64,000 nt of DNA, taken from positions 595,157-659,156 of the forward strand of contig OV696605.1 in the NCBI GenBank assembly GCA_927797885.1, read 5' to 3'. The notes beneath the pieces were generated by a model, which made no database searches, was not told the DNA's origin, and saw only the letters and a program-made list of their open reading frames with translations. A program made the translations under genes and the position numbers. This document shows positions 1 through 9,800 of the stretch, one piece after another (the stretch's first letter is position 1; each line of letters opens with the position of its first letter). The stretch comes from Gloeomargaritales cyanobacterium VI4D9. Its GTDB lineage: Bacteria; Cyanobacteriota; Cyanobacteriia; Gloeomargaritales; Gloeomargaritaceae.

Positions 1-230
1 AAATTGTTACGGCGAGATATTTATAAGACTTTCTTTATTAACTTAAATACTGTTCTTTTGAGTAAGATTCTTAATTATTTATCAGTAAAAATCAGCCATT
101 TCTATTGAATGGGGTTTTTGTTTAACATTCCTAAAAATTTCTTTGCATAATTCTGACGGCGACAAGTTTTCAAGGTTTGTTTACTACTTTGTAATACTTG
201 TAGAATAGAGATCACCTCGCCAAAACCGGG

Positions 231-236
231 TATAAT
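231..236 (+). promoter_or_regulatory. putative -10 box of trpB
   Basis: A perfect TATAAT hexamer lies about 30 bases before the trpB start, in AT-rich DNA. No convincing -35 hexamer sits at 16-18 bp spacing. A purine-rich ribosome site (GAGGA, near 253-257) precedes the GTG start. Transcription from here would give a leader of only about 20 bases. The rest of bases 1-230 shows nothing else I can name. Confidence 0.4.
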
Positions 237-264
237 TACCAATTATCTGAACGAGGAAACGGCG

Positions 265-1458
265 GTGACAGTGGCAACGGTACCGGATGCGTTGGGGCGG
301 TTTGGGCAGTTCGGGGGGAAGTACGTCCCGGAAACCCTGATGCCTGCCCTGGCGGAACTGGAACAAATGTATTACCAATGTAAAGATGACCCCTCGTTTC
401 AATCCGAACTACAATTTCTATACAAAACCTACGTGGGGCGACCTACTCCCCTGTATTTTGCCGAACGTTTGAGTGCCTATTACGGTCATGTTTTGATCTA
501 CTTGAAGCGGGAGGATTTGAACCACACGGGGGCGCACAAGATTAACAATGCCTTGGGGCAGGTGCTCTTAGCGCAACGGATGGGCAAACGGCGGATCATT
601 GCGGAAACGGGGGCGGGACAGCATGGGGTGGCGACGGCGACGGTGTGTGCCCGGTTTGGGCTGGAATGTGTGATTTATATGGGCGTGCAGGACATGGAGC
701 GCCAAGCGCTGAACGTGTTTCGGATGCGGTTACTGGGGGCGAAGGTGCAACCCGTGAGTGCGGGGACGGGCACGCTCAAGGATGCAACTTCTGAGGCGAT
801 TCGGGATTGGGTGACCAATGTGGAAACCACCCATTACATCCTGGGTTCGGTGGCGGGACCCCATCCCTACCCGATGCTGGTGCGGGATTTTCAGAGTGTG
901 ATTGGCAGGGAAACCCGGATGCAGTGTGCGGAATTGTGGCAAGGTCTGCCGGATGTGCTCCTGGCGTGTGTGGGGGGTGGGTCGAATGCGATGGGTTTAT
1001 TTTATGAATTTGTCCCGGAGCCGACGGTGCGCCTAATTGGGGTAGAGGCCGCTGGCGAGGGCATTCACACGGGCAAACACGCCGCTACCTTGACCCAAGG
1101 GCGGGTGGGAGTACTACACGGGGCAATGAGTTATCTGTTGCAGGACGACCAGGGGCAGGTGGTGGAACCCCATTCCATCAGTGCCGGGTTGGACTATCCG
1201 GGGGTGGGACCCGAACACAGTTATCTCATGGAAACCGGGCGGGCGACCTACGTCAGTGTTACGGATCAGGAAGCTTTGGCGGCTTTGCAACGGGTGAGCC
1301 AGATGGAAGGCATCATTCCCGCTTTGGAAACCGCCCATGCGTTTGCCTATTTGGAAACCCTTGCGCCCCAGTGCAGTCCCGGCACTCGCATCGTCATTAA
1401 TTGTTCCGGGCGGGGGGACAAAGACGTGCAAACAGTGATGAAACATTTACAGGTGTAA
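265..1458 (+). CDS. trpB: Tryptophan synthase beta chain
   Basis: TrpB condenses indole with serine to make tryptophan, using pyridoxal phosphate, in an alpha2beta2 complex in the cytoplasm. The 397-residue product has the usual family length. It carries the HTGAHKINN motif, whose Lys92 should form the Schiff base with PLP, and the phosphate-binding GGGSN loop at 237-241. The start is GTG with a GAGGA ribosome site seven to eight bases upstream; a second GTG two codons later is possible. No other trp gene is adjacent, so trpA is elsewhere, as is common in cyanobacteria. Confidence 0.97.
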   Translation: MTVATVPDALGRFGQFGGKYVPETLMPALAELEQMYYQCKDDPSFQSELQFLYKTYVGRPTPLYFAERLSAYYGHVLIYLKREDLNHTGAHKINNALGQVLLAQRMGKRRIIAETGAGQHGVATATVCARFGLECVIYMGVQDMERQALNVFRMRLLGAKVQPVSAGTGTLKDATSEAIRDWVTNVETTHYILGSVAGPHPYPMLVRDFQSVIGRETRMQCAELWQGLPDVLLACVGGGSNAMGLFYEFVPEPTVRLIGVEAAGEGIHTGKHAATLTQGRVGVLHGAMSYLLQDDQGQVVEPHSISAGLDYPGVGPEHSYLMETGRATYVSVTDQEALAALQRVSQMEGIIPALETAHAFAYLETLAPQCSPGTRIVINCSGRGDKDVQTVMKHLQV

Positions 1459-2000
1459 TGGGTAGGGTCAGTGGTGTTGAATGGTCGTAATAAAAATCAA
1501 CATTGCAGGTTATATAGCAATCCTACTTGATTTACAAACAAGAATTTTCCAGAACCATACACCGCAGGTGCTTCTTTGACGGGGGCGGTGCCCCTGCGAC
1601 CCCTGTTCCATTCTCATTTAGGATTGCTATAGTTATGAGTACAGCCTATTCAGGGGTTACGGGATACGGTTGTGAACCCCCTTGCTTAAATCTCATTGAG
1701 GTCAAGCCTTAGCAACACAATTGAGAGTTTCAATTTACTAATGATGGCATGGGACATAACTTTAGCAAACCCATGGCTGTAACAGGATTTTGAGCGTTTA
1801 TTGCAGTATAGTGTCAGGCACTCCCACCGATTTTTTGTACTTACACGGCAGGCTTGGAAGCCCCATTCCTGGGTCAGCGACTATCAATAATGCGGGTGTC
1901 ATTCTCAATAGTCATGAACTAATGGAGGTGCCCATCATTATTTACTTGAGACTCTCGCACAATTTTTTTGTATCCTTTAATTTGTGAACAGATTGTATCA
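1459..2000. other. repeat-filled gap between trpB and the PBP1A gene
   Basis: This stretch holds one full family A repeat (1513-1631). It is followed by what looks like a broken family B repeat: a left-end-like segment near 1637-1705 (GGGATACGGTTG) and a right-end-like segment near 1965-1998 (TTTGTATCCTTTAATTTG). About 240 bases of unrecognised AT-rich sequence lie between them. I see no credible gene; the short open frames lie inside the repeats. Confidence 0.6.
1513..1631 (+). repeat. family A short inverted-repeat element, long form
   Basis: The terminal inverted repeats are TATAGCAATCCTA and TAGGATTGCTATA. The interior carries the palindromic core GGGGGCGGTGCCCC, which can form a hairpin with a 3-base loop. 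GTTA flanks both ends (1509-1512 and 1632-1635), possibly a target duplication but too short to be sure. Relatives occur at 12998, 25443, 30653, 45592 and 59058. Confidence 0.85.
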
Positions 2001-4190
2001 TTACATTCCACCCATGTATTGACCCCACAATTGGGCGGCTAGACCACTGCTCCCCCGGGTGGGTTGATTATTATCATTTCCCAGCCATACGCCCGTGACC
2101 CATTCCCCCGGCAGATACCCCACCAACCACATATCCCGTGCCTCGTTGGTGGTGCCAGTTTTGCCCGCTTCCCCCCGCCCCAAAAACGCCGCCCGCCCCG
2201 TCCCACTTGCCACTGCCGTTTGCAACATACTGGTTAGCGTAGCCGCTACTTCCGGTGCGATGACGGCTTCCCCGGCAGGAAGGCGATAAAGTTCTCGGCA
2301 GGTTTCCGGGCGGTTCATGTCGGTACAATCACTGCTATCCCGGATACGGGTAATCGCATGGGGTCGGTGTTTCACCCCCTGATTCGCCAAGGCGGTAAAG
2401 GCTCCGGTCAATTCCCAAGGGGTGACTTCACTTTGTCCTAACACCAAACCGGGGACAGGTTGTAAAGGCGACTCAATCCCCAGCCGTCTTGCCCACTGCA
2501 CCACCGCCGCCAACCCCACCTGCTGCGCCAGCCGCAACGCCACCACATTTTCCGAAAGGGCTAACCCCTGGGTCAAATCCAAGGGGGCACTGCCGGAACG
2601 ACACCCCGCAAAGGACACCCCCTGCCACACCAACGGCGTACATTCATAGGTGGTGTTTGGGGAAATCCCCTGCTCCATCGCCGCCCCATAGACAAAGACC
2701 TTGAACACGGAACCCGGTTGCCGGCGGGCTTGGGTAATGCGATTGAATTGGCTTTGTTGGTAATTTTTACCGCCAACTAATGCTTTCACTGCGCCGGTGC
2801 GGGCATCCAGGGTGACTAATGCGCCCTGGTCAAAGCCGTAGGTTGCCCCGTAGGTGGTGACAAAGCGCGCCAGGTGGTCTTCCGCCCATTTTTGCATACG
2901 GACATCCAAGGCGGTGTCAATAATAAAGTTACCTTCCGCCGCCAAGCGTTTGCCCAGGAGGGACTCCAGTTCCGCCAGCACCGTGTCGTAGAAGTAAGGG
3001 GCAATGGTGCTTTGTAAATTCCGGGTCGCCTGGGGGCTAATCTCAATCCGGGAACGCCGTGCCCGTTTCGCCTCCATCGCCGTAATCATCCCCTGGGCTT
3101 CCATCCGGTCAATCACCCGGTTGCGTAACCCCAAAGCCGTGTCGTAGTCCTTGACCGGGTTGAACCGATTGGGTGCCGGGAGCATCCCCACCAAGGTCGC
3201 CGCCTCCGCCAAGGTTACATCCCGAGCCGATTTCCCAAAATAAAATTGCGCCGCATCCTCAAACCCATAGCCCGCCACCCCCAAGTACACCTTATTTAAG
3301 TACACGGTCAGAATGGTTTTTTTATCGTAATGGGCTTCGAGTTTCAACGCCACCACCATTTCCCGCAGTTTCCGACCGGCGGAATCTTCTGTTCCCACGT
3401 ATTCCCGGAACAGACTGCGTGCCACCTGCTGGGTAATGGTACTCGCCCCTTCCCGCACCCCGCCGCTGAGCAGGTTGATGCCCAATGCCCGCACCACCCC
3501 CACCGGGTCCACCCCCGGATGCCAATAAAAGCGGCTATCTTCCGAAGCGATCACCGCCTTGGGCAGGTAGGGGGAAAAGTCCTCCAAGCGGGCTAATTCC
3601 TGGTGGTCATGATTCCAGGGGGAGCGCAGGGGGGTTTGCCCATCGCCGGATAAAATTACCAAGGGTGCCTGAGTACCCACCGGAAGGGGAGTGACATCGA
3701 ATTTTTGCCATTCCACCGCCACCCAACCCACCGCCAGCGCCAGCCCCATCCCCGCCCCCCACAGTCCATAGCCCATCGCCCGCACATACCAACGGGGGGG
3801 ATGCACATAGACCAACCGTACCACCTCCGCCAATTCCGGTGGTCCCAGCGTGAACCGATCCCCATGCCGCAGGGTGCGTTGTTGAATCGGGCGGCGACCC
3901 CGGTAAATCCCATTGGTAGATTTTTGATCCAGCAGTACATACCCACGTCCCCGTCGTTGCAAGAGGCCATGCACCTGGCTGACCAAATCGGAACACACGG
4001 GAATATCGCAGTTGCGGGTACTGCGCCCAATAAAATACCGCTCCCCCACCAAAGGCACCACTTCCGGGGTTTTACTACCGGGGTAGTAGATATGCAGTTG
4101 GGGCACCCGTGCCTGGGGTTTCAGGGCGGCTTTACCCGCATAGAAGGTTTGGATCAGTTGACTCAGCCCCAACCGTGAAGGATGTGCCAT
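2001..4190 (-). CDS. FHA-domain class A penicillin-binding protein (PBP1A type)
   Basis: A bifunctional murein synthase that polymerises lipid II and cross-links peptides outside the cytoplasmic membrane. Domains in order: a cytoplasmic forkhead-associated domain (about residues 45-125, with GRS and STNG signatures that read phosphothreonine), one membrane segment at about 141-161, a glycosyltransferase family 51 domain (catalytic Glu217 in ASEDSRF, then the GASTITQQ motif), and a transpeptidase with Ser494-x-x-Lys497, SEN at 546-548 and KTG at 677-679. All catalytic motifs are intact. FHA-PBP fusions are a known cyanobacterial arrangement and imply control by Ser/Thr kinases. It stands alone with no operon partner. 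Confidence 0.93.
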   Translation of the reverse strand: MAHPSRLGLSQLIQTFYAGKAALKPQARVPQLHIYYPGSKTPEVVPLVGERYFIGRSTRNCDIPVCSDLVSQVHGLLQRRGRGYVLLDQKSTNGIYRGRRPIQQRTLRHGDRFTLGPPELAEVVRLVYVHPPRWYVRAMGYGLWGAGMGLALAVGWVAVEWQKFDVTPLPVGTQAPLVILSGDGQTPLRSPWNHDHQELARLEDFSPYLPKAVIASEDSRFYWHPGVDPVGVVRALGINLLSGGVREGASTITQQVARSLFREYVGTEDSAGRKLREMVVALKLEAHYDKKTILTVYLNKVYLGVAGYGFEDAAQFYFGKSARDVTLAEAATLVGMLPAPNRFNPVKDYDTALGLRNRVIDRMEAQGMITAMEAKRARRSRIEISPQATRNLQSTIAPYFYDTVLAELESLLGKRLAAEGNFIIDTALDVRMQKWAEDHLARFVTTYGATYGFDQGALVTLDARTGAVKALVGGKNYQQSQFNRITQARRQPGSVFKVFVYGAAMEQGISPNTTYECTPLVWQGVSFAGCRSGSAPLDLTQGLALSENVVALRLAQQVGLAAVVQWARRLGIESPLQPVPGLVLGQSEVTPWELTGAFTALANQGVKHRPHAITRIRDSSDCTDMNRPETCRELYRLPAGEAVIAPEVAATLTSMLQTAVASGTGRAAFLGRGEAGKTGTTNEARDMWLVGYLPGEWVTGVWLGNDNNQPTRGSSGLAAQLWGQYMGGM

Positions 4191-4329
4191 AGGAAATTAA
4201 CCCATGATTAGAGCCTATTGTAGCGAGTTTGACCGATGGATATTTCTGTTTCCTTGTAGCACTAAAAAGTTCCCCGCCTGGGATGTCACGATGATGGAAA
4301 TAATAAATGTTGCAAAACCGGATCAAGAT

Positions 4330-4425
4330 GTGTGGCAATTCTACTTAATTAACAAACAGAAATTCCCCAGAACTAACCGCGGGGGTAGTGCCCCTGCAAC
4401 CGATTTTTAGAAGTGCCCTCGCTAA
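4330..4425. repeat. degenerate mosaic of family A and C repeats
   Basis: The segment contains AACAGAAATTCCCCAGAAC, seen in family A, followed by GTGCCCCTGCAACC and TTTTTAGAAGTGCCC, the end of family C. It overlaps the far 3' end of the frameshifted TpsB reading frame, so the last residues of that frame are repeat-derived and not conserved protein. Confidence 0.5.
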
Positions 4426-6489
4426 AGTTTGCCAACACAGGAAATTCTGGCCGCCATCAGAGTAAATTTCATAGCACCAATCAGCAATGCCAAATTGACT
4501 AAAATGCCCGGTACGTTGCACTGAAATAAAAGCCATAATCCTGCATATCCGTTCCTCGGTCAGCATTAAAACAATGGGTACACCAGCATCAAATCGTAGG
4601 TCTAGCCCCCGCACAGGTGTCCAAATAAATCCCATACCAGCACCAGCTAAAGTATTGGGAGCAACCACCGTATTGGGATTGGCTTTGTTATTCCACACCC
4701 GGCCAAATTCAATAAAAGGAATGAGATAGAAAAACGGTTGCCCCTTCGCATCCCGAATCGCCGGAATCCGAAATTCAGTAGAGATACGCATACCATTGTC
4801 CCCAGATCGGGAATTTTGCCGGTAGCCCCGCACCGATTGCGCCCCCCCAATCACAAACTGCTGTTGCGCCAACAATGGGTTTGCAGAGAGTTGAACATCC
4901 CCCCGCAGAATCAATAAAAAGTCATTACCTAAATTTTGCACCCGTTGTCCCTGACCTTGCCAGCTAAAAAATCGCCCATCGGGGAAGATTTTGCCGGGGA
5001 AAGGGCCGTCCGTATTTTGGGTCGCATTAAAAATAGGGAGTCCAATGTTAAATTGCGAAAGAGCTAACCACACCCCCGAATTATCCCGATAAGCATAATC
5101 AGTGCCGAACTTTAAGACACTCGTAATGCTAAAGCCATTGGCATCGGGCCCAAAACCGAAAGGGGTTGGCCCAGCGAATGTGAAGGTTTGGGAAATTTGA
5201 TGGGTAAATCCTACGGATAGGGCTAATTCTTGGCGAACACTGCGGATAATCGGTTGACGAAAACTGAATTCTGCCAAACCCGAAATACCATTGATATTGA
5301 GAATTTCAAAATTCTTGTCGGTAATTTGATTCGCCGTTGCCGTGAGACGAATTTGCACCGTACCATCCATTGGATTAATGGGTGCTCGATAGCGAAAGTC
5401 TAATTCATTCAGAGCCGGAACCCCATACCTGCTAGGAGTAAATCCAAAGGTATAAGACCCAAAAATTTCATCCCCAATTCCGCTCAAATTTTGATAACCA
5501 AGGTAGATATTTCCCCGTTGTTGTGAAATGCTGGGCGGCACATAATTATCTGCTCCAAAACCCATGACAAAGGGTTGTTTATCTTCGGTAACTTTCACAA
5601 CTAAAATACTATCTCCAGGCTTGGCATTAGGGTCTTCACTAGGGCGCAAACTTGCCTCGATATTCTCCAAATAAGGTGTTGCTTTCAATAACCGCAGTTG
5701 GTCTTCTAATTCATTCGCATTTAAGGGAACCTTTGCACCTAGCTTTAAGCGGTCACGGATATAGCTGGTGAATAAACGCCGATTACCGGTAATTTGAATA
5801 TCAACTAACCGACCCTCATTCACATCAATACGGATGTTTCCCGAAGGAATTGTTTCTTCAGCCACAACTGCCCGAGAACTCACATACCCCTGTTGTACAT
5901 AAATGCGGGTAATTTCATCAGCAATATCCTGTAATTGACGGCGAGTAATTTGGCGATATAAAACCGGCTCAATCAGTTTTTGGATTTTCTTTGGTGGAAT
6001 GATTGTGCTACCAACGACATCCAGTTTCTCTACGGTCAAAACTTGGTCGGGATTGGCTAAAGGGGTAACAGGTACCTGCCGAGGAGCCGTTGGCTGGGAT
6101 TCAGGCATAGGTTGCACCTGCTGGGGTTGGATCAAACGCTGGCGATTTGGGTCAGGGTCAATCTGGGCAAAGGGGGCAGGCGTTATTACGTCACGGGGTA
6201 ATACTGGGGGAGATGGTCTGGAATCGTAAGGGCTTCGGGTTTCAGCGGAGGTGTTCTTGCTTGGGAAAACGGGTCGCTTTTCTGTTTCCCCATTCTCAAT
6301 TTGAGGAGGGAAAAATCGTTCTGGTATGACCCCACCCTTAGAACGTTGAGAATCCTTGGGAAAAGCATTGGCAATATCGGGCAGTAAAGTAATCAGGGTT
6401 ACAACAAAAGAAATGCAAAATTTACTCCACACACCTTGCGGACGCATAGACTTTTGTTTAGAGTGAGAACACTTATCATTAAAAACCAT
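4345..6489 (-). CDS. TpsB/FhaC-type two-partner secretion transporter (frameshifted C-terminus)
   Basis: An Omp85-superfamily outer-membrane pore that exports its TpsA partner, presumably the divergent CHAT fusion. Visible parts: a signal peptide ending near ANAF, a proline-rich linker (about 50-145), one to two POTRA domains (about 150-310) and a 16-strand-type barrel. The start at 6489 is set by AGGGGGG six bases upstream. Near the end the frame drifts after VPIV: adding one base in the T run (4568-4571 on this strand's complement) gives FNADRGTDMQDYGFYFS followed by ATYRAF and a stop at 4499. That is the normal TpsB last strand with terminal Phe. As read, about 70 unrelated residues replace it. 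It could be decay, a sequencing slip or slippage. Confidence 0.88.
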   Translation of the reverse strand: MVFNDKCSHSKQKSMRPQGVWSKFCISFVVTLITLLPDIANAFPKDSQRSKGGVIPERFFPPQIENGETEKRPVFPSKNTSAETRSPYDSRPSPPVLPRDVITPAPFAQIDPDPNRQRLIQPQQVQPMPESQPTAPRQVPVTPLANPDQVLTVEKLDVVGSTIIPPKKIQKLIEPVLYRQITRRQLQDIADEITRIYVQQGYVSSRAVVAEETIPSGNIRIDVNEGRLVDIQITGNRRLFTSYIRDRLKLGAKVPLNANELEDQLRLLKATPYLENIEASLRPSEDPNAKPGDSILVVKVTEDKQPFVMGFGADNYVPPSISQQRGNIYLGYQNLSGIGDEIFGSYTFGFTPSRYGVPALNELDFRYRAPINPMDGTVQIRLTATANQITDKNFEILNINGISGLAEFSFRQPIIRSVRQELALSVGFTHQISQTFTFAGPTPFGFGPDANGFSITSVLKFGTDYAYRDNSGVWLALSQFNIGLPIFNATQNTDGPFPGKIFPDGRFFSWQGQGQRVQNLGNDFLLILRGDVQLSANPLLAQQQFVIGGAQSVRGYRQNSRSGDNGMRISTEFRIPAIRDAKGQPFFYLIPFIEFGRVWNNKANPNTVVAPNTLAGAGMGFIWTPVRGLDLRFDAGVPIVLMLTEERICRIMAFISVQRTGHFSQFGIADWCYEIYSDGGQNFLCWQTLARALLKIGCRGTTPAVSSGEFLFVN

Positions 6490-6780
6490 ACATTCCCCCC
6501 TGTCAAGTGCTAATTTTGATACAAAAACTTGGGGAACAAGACATGGATATAAGTTTTTTTATAGACCAACTTATTTGCTGAAGTTTTTCATAAATTATTG
6601 TTATTACTACCCTTTCCATACGCCTAAAAGATTATAAGTTTTTTTTATAGACCAACTTATTTGCTGAAGTTTTTCATAAATTATTGTTATTACTACCCTT
6701 TCCATACGCCTAAAAGATTATAGACGCAGAATTACTCCCTTGACTATCGGAGTCACCTCACATAAGCTGTATGGATAATA
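6490..6780. other. divergent regulatory region between tpsB and tpsA-CHAT
   Basis: This 291-base AT-rich gap must hold the promoters of both secretion genes. Most of it is a direct tandem duplication (separate entry). After the repeats, TTGACT (6739-6744) is followed by a TATGGATAAT stretch near 6769, but the spacing is too long for a standard pair, so I do not call a specific promoter. Confidence 0.5.
6551..6721. repeat. tandem duplication, two copies of an 85/86-bp unit
   Basis: Copy 1 begins at AAGTTTTTTT (6551) and copy 2 at 6636. They look identical except that the T run is 7 in the first and 8 in the second. Each unit contains ATAGACCAACTTATTTGCTG and CCATACGCCTAAAAGATTAT. It lies between the divergent tpsB and tpsA-CHAT starts, so it may duplicate a promoter or a binding site. 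Confidence 0.9.
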
Positions 6781-6810
6781 ATGTTCTCGAGTGTAGTGGG
6801 GCGATTTAGC

Positions 6811-9800
6811 ATGAAATCTTGGTGGCTTGGATTAGTGGTGGGAGGTTTTTTATGGTTTGATTTACCAGTTCAGGCGCAAATTACCCCCGGTGGCAGTGGT
6901 ACGGTGGTGAATCAGGCGGGTCAACAGTTTAATATCACTGGCGGTACGCAAGCGGGGCGCAATCTATTTCATTCATTTCATCAGTTTGGACTGAATCAGG
7001 GGCAAGTTGCTAATTTTTTTAGTAATCCGGCGATTGCGAATATCCTCGCCCGGGTGAATGGCGGTTCAGTGTCTTATATCAACGGGTTAATTCAGGTATT
7101 GGGTGGTAATAGCAATTTATTTTTGATGAACCCGGCAGGCATTGTATTTGGGCCAAATGCTTCCTTGAATGTACCTGCTTCGTTCACAGCAACCACTGCG
7201 GATAAAATCATGTTCGCTGGGGGTATGTTTAATGCCTATGGGGATAATCAATATAATCAATTGGTTGGGGAACCGATTGGGTTTGTTTTTAGTAGCAGTA
7301 AACCTGGAATTATTATCAATGAAGGGGATTTGCGGGTGCATCCAGGGCAGAGTTTGAATCTACTGGCTGGGCAGGTCATTAATACGGGTACGTTGACAGC
7401 ACCAGGGGGTTCGGTATCGGTCACGGCGGTACCTGGAGAACGGTGGGTACGTCTATCACAACCGGGGCACTTGCTGAGTTTTGAATTTGACCGTTTAGAA
7501 GCGGCAAATATGGTGGTGGATAATAGCATTCCCATCGTGCGTTTGCCGGAGTTGGTGGGGGCGAGAGGAGCGCAGGCGAATAGTGCATTAACAGTACAAA
7601 ATAACACGGTTAAACTAGGCAATACGACTATTCCGGATCAGTCAGGCACTGCGATTGTTTCCGGAAGAATTGATGTGTCTGCCACGAACACAACCGGTGG
7701 GCAAGTGAATATTTTAGGACGACAAGTTGCGTTATTAAATAGTGAGATTGATGCTTCTGGGGAAATGGGAGGTGGTAAGGTATTCATCGGCGGCAATTTG
7801 CAAGGTAAGGGGCCATTACCCAATGCTGAATATGTTTTTGTAGATAGAGATAGTGTGATCAAAGCCGATGCCCTACGGGTGGGTAATGGGGGAGAGGTGA
7901 TTGTTTGGTCGGATAAAACCACTCGCTTTTATGGAACTGTCAGTGCTAAAGGTGGCGTGGAAGGGGGAAATGGCGGATTTGTAGAAGTATCGGGGAAAGA
8001 AAATCTCGCTTTTGATGGGCGGGTGGATACTTCTGCACCCCAAGGCAAACCAGGGACATTATTACTTGACCCCAGAGATATTTTTATTGTGGCAGGAATT
8101 GGAGCAGATGATGCTCAGTTGACGGATTCTCAGATTTTGTTTGGGGATTCACCTGGGGCAACTTTCATCATTGGGACAGGTATATTAGCCTCACAACTCC
8201 TCTTGAACGATGTGATTTTAGAAGCATCTAATAATATCACCTTTACGACCAACTTTTTTGCCAGCAGTTCCGGCACCATGCTATCAGCTCAAGCCGGTAA
8301 CAATATCAATGTTAATGGTACTTTATTTCTAGGTGGGATTAAGTTAAAATTTACTGCGGATGGGGGTATTAGTACAGGTAATATTTTCGCCTCCGATGGG
8401 ATTACACTTGATGCCAATGGAAGCATCCGAACGGGTAATCTTGTTACTACGGGGGGAGATGTGGGAGTCGGAAGTGGGTTGCGGACGGTTAGTGGTAATC
8501 CCCCTAATACTTCTACAATTAGTTTAAATAATGTAGGTATAAATCTTTCCCAATCAGGTGTGCAAGTATCGGGAGGAGGAGATATTCAGGTTGGTAATGT
8601 AATTTCCCAAGGGGGAGATATTGGCATCGCCACTGTTAGGGGACGCGTTAGTACAGGCAATTTAGATTCCAGTAGTTCTGGTGATGCAGGTAACATCGGT
8701 GTTGCTGGTTCTAAAGATGTAACCGTTCGTTCCGCCCGGGCAGAATCCAGTTTTGGTCAGGCGGGTAGCGTTGTCTTGGGTAGCTTAGAAAATGTGCGTG
8801 TCACTGGAGTTGGTAGCTCTGGTTTTAGCATTAGCACAAGGGGTGGGAGTCGCAATGGAGGAATTGGTATTGTTCATAGTGGACAAAATGCCTTTAGTAT
8901 TGGGAATGCTAGTGTGAATGGAACAGCAGGAGCGATCACAACAGGGTTATTTACTCTCTCCCCCGGACGACAATTTTCTTCCCTCCAACTGATTAATCCG
9001 GCATACTTCTCTTCTAATAATTTGGATGACTTGGTTGCAGGTAGTATTGTTATATTCCCTCTATTTTCATTTTTTGATAATTTTAGTACGCAATTATTTG
9101 GTGTTGAATTTGGCAATTTACCAGACGATTTAGGGACAGCAGGAGAGGATGAAAAATTATTAGATACATCGGATTTTGCTCGCTTAGAAATTGCTGAGGC
9201 TTTAGGGGCGGGGGATTTCAATGCAATTGTCAGTTTGGATGGTTTATTTGGGAATAAATTTGCGGATTTTTTAGGGGTGGAGTCCGTTAACAACTTCAAG
9301 TCGGTGGGTGAAATCAGTGCGATGCTTGCGGCTCTCGCCAAAGAAACGGGGAAACGGACAGCCATTGTTTACATCATGGTGGATGAACGGCAGTTGACAA
9401 TTGCAGGCATTACCCCAGGAAGTGGTACCAAGGTGGCGCAACCAGGGATTTTGCAGGTTGATCCAGCGGTCGTTTCTTCAACCCAGCCTGCTCCCTATCG
9501 CGCACAAGTACCTCAGCAACCCCAACCCATTGTCCGCAGTTTGCCGGAGGCGCGTCGTTCGCAAATTATGCCAGTGGTGGAACGATTCACCAATGCGCTC
9601 AAAGACCCCCGTCAACGCACTAGCGATGCTTACCTAAAAGATGCTCAGCAGTTGTACCAATGGTTGGTGGCACCAATTGAACAAGAGTTACAGGCGCAAA
9701 GGATTGATACATTGATGCTTTCAATGGATAGCGGCCTGCGGTTGTTGCCCATTACCGCTTTACATGATGGGAAGCAGTTTTTGGTGGAAAAATACAGCAC

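Noticed and set aside
1527-1712. 61-codon frame in the repeat after trpB
   Set aside because: Most of it lies inside the family A repeat, and equivalent frames in other copies are not conserved as protein.
6551-6721. Possible CRISPR-like repeat
   Set aside because: Only two copies, directly adjacent with no spacer, so this is a tandem duplication.
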